Positions 60,056-64,000 of a stretch of DNA of 64,000 nt are shown here, piece by piece. This DNA comes from VXPQ01 sp965223485 (GTDB lineage: Bacteria > Bacteroidota > Rhodothermia > Rhodothermales > VXPQ01), in assembly GCA_965223485.1 (NCBI GenBank), contig OZ244993.1, positions 1,860,001-1,924,000 of the forward strand. Reading direction: 5' to 3'. The translations under genes and the position numbers were made by a program. The notes under the pieces were generated by a model that made no database searches, was not told where the DNA came from, and worked only from the letters and a program-made list of their open reading frames with translations. The number at the start of each line of letters is the position of its first letter. Position 1 is the first letter of the stretch.

Positions 60056-61206
60056 TATTTCGTCGCGAGGCTGATTCCCCAGGATCCGAGATCCTCGGTC
60101 GTAATAGTATAGGCGACCCGTGCGCCTCCGGGACTTCGAGCGGAATCATGACTGCGGAGTTGATCCCACTCTCTCCCGTCCTCGAATTTTCCGAAGTATC
60201 CGGTCCACCGGACTTTGACCCCCATCGTGAATGCGTCGCTGACACGGTAGTCCAGCCCGGCCAGTGCCTGGTAGCCGAATAGCGTATCCTTCAGTTTGGC
60301 ATTGCCGATAGTGGTAGTGCCGGCAAGCAGCCTGTTCAGATCGGAAATAGTCCCGTCGGGATTGTTGGGAAATGTCGTGATTGCCTGGGGCCGGCTATTG
60401 CGTTTGAATCTGCCGAAGTAGTCCAGGGACATGCGCGCTGCTCCTGCCCCGATCCCGAGGTATGGCGTAAGCTTCCGTTCCGAATGGAAATCGTAATACA
60501 GGTTGACGAACAGGTTATGCGACAGTGCGTTCTCGATTCCGGAGTCTGCTACTTCAAGTTCCTGTTCGGCTTTGTCCTGGGTAACCGCGTCGAATATGTC
60601 GTCGAGCTCGGTGGTTTCGTCCCTGCTCACGGTCCGATAGAAGTATTCTCCCTCGGCTCTCAAACTCTGAATGCGGTATCCGAAAGCAAGACCGGCAACA
60701 ACGCCGCTTCCCGTACCCACTTCGTTTGACCACTCTGCAGGAGGCGGGTTACAACCTTGCGCATTTGCCGTGTCCGTGACGAAGAAGCCGTCGCATGTGG
60801 TGGCGACATCGGTATCCATGCCAAACACTTTCATTTTTGGAGCAAAGGCTACTCCCAGTTCCATGCCGATATACCATCCGTTTTGAACCAGCGTCCGGGT
60901 GGAGGGATACGCGGTTGACGGGCTCTGCATTTCAGGGGCCAATGCGTTCTTTTCCTGCACGGCGCCGGTGGGGGCAAACTGCTCCGAGGATACAGTGATT
61001 GTTTCAGGAGAGGATGGCGCCAAAGATTGGGACAGAGTTTGCGGTGCGATCGACGCACATAGAAGCATCGCACAAAGAAGCGAAATCATTGTGCGGAAGC
61101 GTTGTGCGCCGGGCAGGGTTTCGGCCGACTTCGTTGTACGGCAGTCCTCAAGTCCGACCGGGGCCGCGTGTCGGAGGTGTTCGGTGTGGTGTGCGTTTGT
61201 GTTCAT
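60046..61206 (-). CDS. Outer-membrane beta-barrel protein (OmpA/OprF-like porin)
   Basis: 386 residues from MNTNAHHTEHLRHAAP, preceded by GGGAGG at good distance; the ATG at 61257 is less likely. A hydrophobic stretch about 40 residues in (TMISLLCAMLLCASIAPQTLSQ) acts as the signal. The rest has the barrel pattern of OmpW/OmpA-like proteins: NGWYIGMELGVAFAP, VVAGLAFGYRIQSLRAEGEYFY, FVNLYYDFHSERKLTPYLGIGAG, ALAGLDYRVSDAFTMGVKVRWTGYF and final aromatic GISLATKYQF. No OmpA peptidoglycan-binding domain. Confidence 0.8.
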   Translation of the reverse strand: MNTNAHHTEHLRHAAPVGLEDCRTTKSAETLPGAQRFRTMISLLCAMLLCASIAPQTLSQSLAPSSPETITVSSEQFAPTGAVQEKNALAPEMQSPSTAYPSTRTLVQNGWYIGMELGVAFAPKMKVFGMDTDVATTCDGFFVTDTANAQGCNPPPAEWSNEVGTGSGVVAGLAFGYRIQSLRAEGEYFYRTVSRDETTELDDIFDAVTQDKAEQELEVADSGIENALSHNLFVNLYYDFHSERKLTPYLGIGAGAARMSLDYFGRFKRNSRPQAITTFPNNPDGTISDLNRLLAGTTTIGNAKLKDTLFGYQALAGLDYRVSDAFTMGVKVRWTGYFGKFEDGREWDQLRSHDSARSPGGARVAYTITTEDLGSWGISLATKYQF

Positions 61207-61478
61207 GGCTGCCTCCCTGGACATGTTGTACATGGTATGATGGGTGCTCACAAACAACGCGGGAGCAAAGGCATGCTCCGGTGCGCGTCAGAATCCATAC
61301 GTTACGTATTAACCAAAATTATCTATTGAATTGCAAATCATGGGCGGCAAGTTTCTTGTTTCAAAAAAAAACAGTCCCTCCGATTCGTTTATATTCCATA
61401 CGTATTTTGAACGCATCCGCGGCGTAGTGCGTGCTGACATGCGAGGCATGCTTCTGGCCCTGCGTGTCCATACTGCGT

Positions 61479-62806
61479 GGGCGTGTCCCGTAAACTGTGT
61501 AAGTGGTCAATCGTACACATAGTTTCATCAGGAGGTGAAGACGATGGCCGAACTTACAGACAGACAGCAGGAGCTACTGGACGAATTGCTGAAGGATTTC
61601 AAGGGAGACGCGCGGGACCTTTTCGGGGAGGGCGGTTTGCTCAAGACGATAGGCAAGCGGGCTCTCGAGGCGGCGCTGGAGGGCGAGATGACACATCATC
61701 TCGGTTATCCGCCGCATGATCCTTCGGGCCGCGGCAGCGGCAATTCCCGCAACGGACGCACTGCGAAGCGGCTCGAGAGCGAGTCGGGCTCGCTGGATCT
61801 GGAGGTTCCCCGCGATCGCAACGGCAGTTTCGAGCCCAGGATCGTAGAGAAGCGCCAGCGCCGTGTAGCGGGCCTGGACGAGACGATCGTGTATCTCTAC
61901 GCGCAGGGCCAGAGCACGCGGGCTATCCAGGACACGTTGAGGCGTCTCTACGGAGCGGAGGTCTCCTCTACGCTTGTCTCGGAGGTTACCGCAAGCGTTC
62001 TTGAAGAAGTGACCGCATGGCAGGCTCGTCCTCTGGAGCGTGTGTATCCGATCGTGTACTTCGACGCCTTGTTCGTAAAGTCTCGCGAGGAGGGTTCGGT
62101 GAAGACGCGCGCGGTCTACGTGGCGCTGGCGATAGATATTGAAGGAGAGAAAAAGGTGCTTGGCCTTTGGATCGCTCCGACGGAGGGAGCCGTTTCGTGG
62201 CTTACCATCTTCGGCGAGTTGAAGGCGCGGGGCATGGAGGACTGTTTCATTGCGTGCGTGGACGGCCTGAGGGGTCTTCCCGAGGCGATAGAGACGGTCT
62301 TTCCACATGCGCGGGTGCAGTTGTGCGTGGTGCACCAGGTGCGCAAGAGCCTGCGGTACGTGCCCTGGAAGGAGCGCAAGCCGGTGGTGGGCGACCTGCG
62401 CAGCGTCTATACGGCGCCGAGCGAAGAGGCCGCTCTCGCGGCGCTCGAGGCTTTCGAGAGACAATGGAGCGAGAAGTACCCGGCTATCGCTCCGCTCTGG
62501 AGGAAGGACTGGGAGCGTCTGGCGCCTTTCTTCGACTATGCGCCTGCGATCCGCAAGGTGGTCTACACCACCAATGCGATCGAATCGCTGAACTACAGCC
62601 TGCGCAAGATCGTCAAGGGGCGGGGCGCTTTCCCCAGCGACGACGCGGTGCGCAAGCTGCTCTACCTGGGTCTGCGCGAAGCGTCGAAGAAATGGAAGCG
62701 GCCCATACGCGACTGGAAGGCCGCCCTCAACCAGTTCGTCATACTCTACGGGGACAGAGTCCCCATTGAACAATAACCCCACTTACACAGTTAAGCGGAC
62801 ACGCCC
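61479..62806 (+). mobile_element. IS256-family insertion sequence, complete
   Basis: 1328 bp. Terminal inverted repeats of 28 bp (61479-61506 and 62779-62806) agree at 25 of 28 positions, starting GGGCGTGTCC and ending ACTGTGTAAGTGG. The direct repeat TACTGCGT lies at 61471-61478 and 62807-62814, an 8-bp target duplication typical of this family. The element looks recent and intact. Confidence 0.95.
61544..62776 (+). CDS. IS256-family transposase (DDE type)
   Basis: 410 residues from MAELTDRQQELLDELL; GGAGGTG lies six bases before the ATG. The catalytic Asp/Asp/Glu are seen in PIVYFDALFVKSRE, ACVDGLRGLPEAI and YTTNAIESLNYSLRK. Typical features also include EALEGEMTHHLGYPPHDPSGRGSGNSRNG and VPRDRNGSFEPRIVEK. 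No frameshift or stop is present, so the enzyme should be active. Confidence 0.96.
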   Translation: MAELTDRQQELLDELLKDFKGDARDLFGEGGLLKTIGKRALEAALEGEMTHHLGYPPHDPSGRGSGNSRNGRTAKRLESESGSLDLEVPRDRNGSFEPRIVEKRQRRVAGLDETIVYLYAQGQSTRAIQDTLRRLYGAEVSSTLVSEVTASVLEEVTAWQARPLERVYPIVYFDALFVKSREEGSVKTRAVYVALAIDIEGEKKVLGLWIAPTEGAVSWLTIFGELKARGMEDCFIACVDGLRGLPEAIETVFPHARVQLCVVHQVRKSLRYVPWKERKPVVGDLRSVYTAPSEEAALAALEAFERQWSEKYPAIAPLWRKDWERLAPFFDYAPAIRKVVYTTNAIESLNYSLRKIVKGRGAFPSDDAVRKLLYLGLREASKKWKRPIRDWKAALNQFVILYGDRVPIEQ

Positions 62807-62850
62807 TACTGCGTTGCTCGTAATCCTCCGCATATCTTACAGGGATAGCA

Positions 62851-64000
62851 ATGAACGCATACAATGTCAAACAGACCCTGAACACCACGCCGGCTCAGCA
62901 TCGGGGCAGTAGAAAAACAACACTGATCGACGCCATCTTGTCGATACGACACTTCCGCATCGCGCTTCCTCTGCTTGCGGCGTTACTCTTCTGTGCGCTG
63001 GCCGCGCCGCAGGTTTTGCCCCAGTCTTTTGTACCGGCCAGCCCGGAGGAGGCAGGCGTTTCCTCCGAACGGCTTGCACGCATCGATGCGGTGCTTGAAA
63101 AGTATATCGAGCAGGAACGGTTACCGGGCGCCGCACTCGTGATAGGTCGGCGCGGGCATGTCGTCTACGCCAGGGCGTTCGGCTACCGGGACCGCGAGGC
63201 GGAGGAACCGCTTGATGTCACGGATCTTTTTCGCATCGCTTCGCAAACCAAGGCGGTCATTTCCGTGGGTGTGATGATCCTGCAGGAGCAAGGGCGCTTG
63301 CTGATCGATCAGGACCTGAGCGACTTTATTCCCGAATTCGACAGCACCACCGTTGCCGTGGCGAAAGAGGAAGGGGGCTACGAGACGGTTCCCGCCAACC
63401 GTAACATCACGGTGCGCGATTTGCTCACCCACACCGCCGGTATCGGGTATGGCTGGGGTCCCGGCGCCCGGAGCTGGGTGGAGGCCGGTATACAGGGATG
63501 GTATTTTGCGGATCGCGACGAGCCGATCGCCGAGACGGTCGAGCGCATGGGCGCCTTGCCTATGGATGCCCAGCCGGGCGAGGAGTTCGTATACGGGTAC
63601 AACACGGATATCCTGGGCGTGGTTATCGAGCGGGCTTCCGGCATGCCGCTGGACGAATTTCTGCGGGTCGAGATTTTCGAGCCGCTGGGCATGATGGACA
63701 CACACTTCTATGTGCCCGAGGAAAAAGCGGACCGGCTCACCGTCGTGTACTCGGTGACGGAACAGAACGGGATGGTTCGCGCGCCCGATCCGGGCCACAT
63801 GGTCGGACAGGGTATGTATCTGGAGGGACCGCGCAAGAGCTTCTCAGGCGGCGCGGGGCTCGTTTCCACGCCGGGTGATTACGCCCGCTTTCTTGAGGCA
63901 TTGCGGCGGCGGGGTACCCTCGATGGCGCCCGCATCCTGTCGCCCAAGACCGTACAACTGATGACCGTCGATCATGCCCACGATGCATGGCAGGGAGACG
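62851..64000 (+). CDS. Serine hydrolase, class C beta-lactamase family (3' end outside window)
   Basis: 383 codons visible from the ATG at 62851, with AGGGA before it; the C-terminus lies outside the window. After a hydrophobic stretch at 37-54 (signal or anchor with a long n-region) comes the penicillin-binding fold: PEEAGVSSERLARIDAVLEKY, SxxK at 131-134 (IASQTKAVIS), the Tyr motif region EFVYGYNTDILGVVIERASG and SGGAGLVSTPGDYARFLEAL. It may be an esterase, peptidase or lactamase; the substrate cannot be told. The IS256 copy was inserted 37 bases (plus target repeat) before its start and may have altered its expression. Confidence 0.9.
   Translation, partial: MNAYNVKQTLNTTPAQHRGSRKTTLIDAILSIRHFRIALPLLAALLFCALAAPQVLPQSFVPASPEEAGVSSERLARIDAVLEKYIEQERLPGAALVIGRRGHVVYARAFGYRDREAEEPLDVTDLFRIASQTKAVISVGVMILQEQGRLLIDQDLSDFIPEFDSTTVAVAKEEGGYETVPANRNITVRDLLTHTAGIGYGWGPGARSWVEAGIQGWYFADRDEPIAETVERMGALPMDAQPGEEFVYGYNTDILGVVIERASGMPLDEFLRVEIFEPLGMMDTHFYVPEEKADRLTVVYSVTEQNGMVRAPDPGHMVGQGMYLEGPRKSFSGGAGLVSTPGDYARFLEALRRRGTLDGARILSPKTVQLMTVDHAHDAWQGD

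Overview
The window looks like a chromosome segment of a Rhodothermota/Bacteroidota-type marine heterotroph. The support is a SusC/SusD pair, two secreted proteins with a T9SS-type C-terminal sorting domain (NYPNPFNPETTI... ending in MTLVK), two DUF5916 outer-membrane proteins, two CRTAC1-like FG-GAP proteins and many lipoproteins. Base composition is GC-rich in the core. It drops around 21.2-21.9 kb and in an accessory island at about 36-44 kb.

Layout. (1) 0-6 kb, minus strand: a propeller dehydrogenase-domain protein (cut by the window edge), an SGNH-fold protein that seems to lack its catalytic residues, and a 1194-residue TPR/FG-GAP/ASPIC-UnbV lipoprotein. (2) 6-16 kb: class I aldolase, a second CRTAC1-like lipoprotein, and a SusC-SusD pair closed by a terminator. 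(3) 16-23 kb: two divergent DUF5916 genes, an unknown barrel-like protein and a dienelactone hydrolase. (4) 23-30 kb: an iron/redox block with ferritin divergent from feoA-feoA-feoB (feoB carries a frameshift), facing a five-haem cytochrome and a cytochrome c fused to a barrel-like domain. (5) 30-31 kb: a DNA adenine methylase followed in frame by a headless PD-(D/E)xK restriction-enzyme remnant. (6) 31.7-35.7 kb: thiamine operon thiO-thiS-thiG-thiE-thiD. (7) tRNA-Arg(ACG) at 36.0 kb, then an accessory island with two decayed TnpB elements bounded by related inverted repeats, small unknown genes, and a dehI plus type II haloacid dehalogenase pair split by the second TnpB element. (8) 44-51.7 kb: a LysR-MFS-SIS-ROK-amidohydrolase-lactonase-PD40 run, probably a sugar or amino-sugar catabolic operon. 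(9) 51.7-61 kb: DUF547 protein, infA-ggt, a tandem duplication of a choice-of-anchor-B-like gene with its leader, a sulfatase and an OmpA-like barrel. (10) 61.5-64 kb: an intact IS256-family element with 28-bp inverted repeats and an 8-bp target duplication, then a class C beta-lactamase-type serine hydrolase cut by the window end.

A recurring theme is short GC-rich tandem repeats (18, 21 and 31 bp) at gene junctions, in secreted-protein N-termini, and once inside a predicted enzyme loop (ThiE). One 21-bp unit occurs at two unrelated loci about 4 kb apart. The most unusual items are this repeat family, the TnpB elements with paired inverted ends and no TnpA, and the iron/cytochrome block. No CRISPR array, rRNA or complete prophage was seen.
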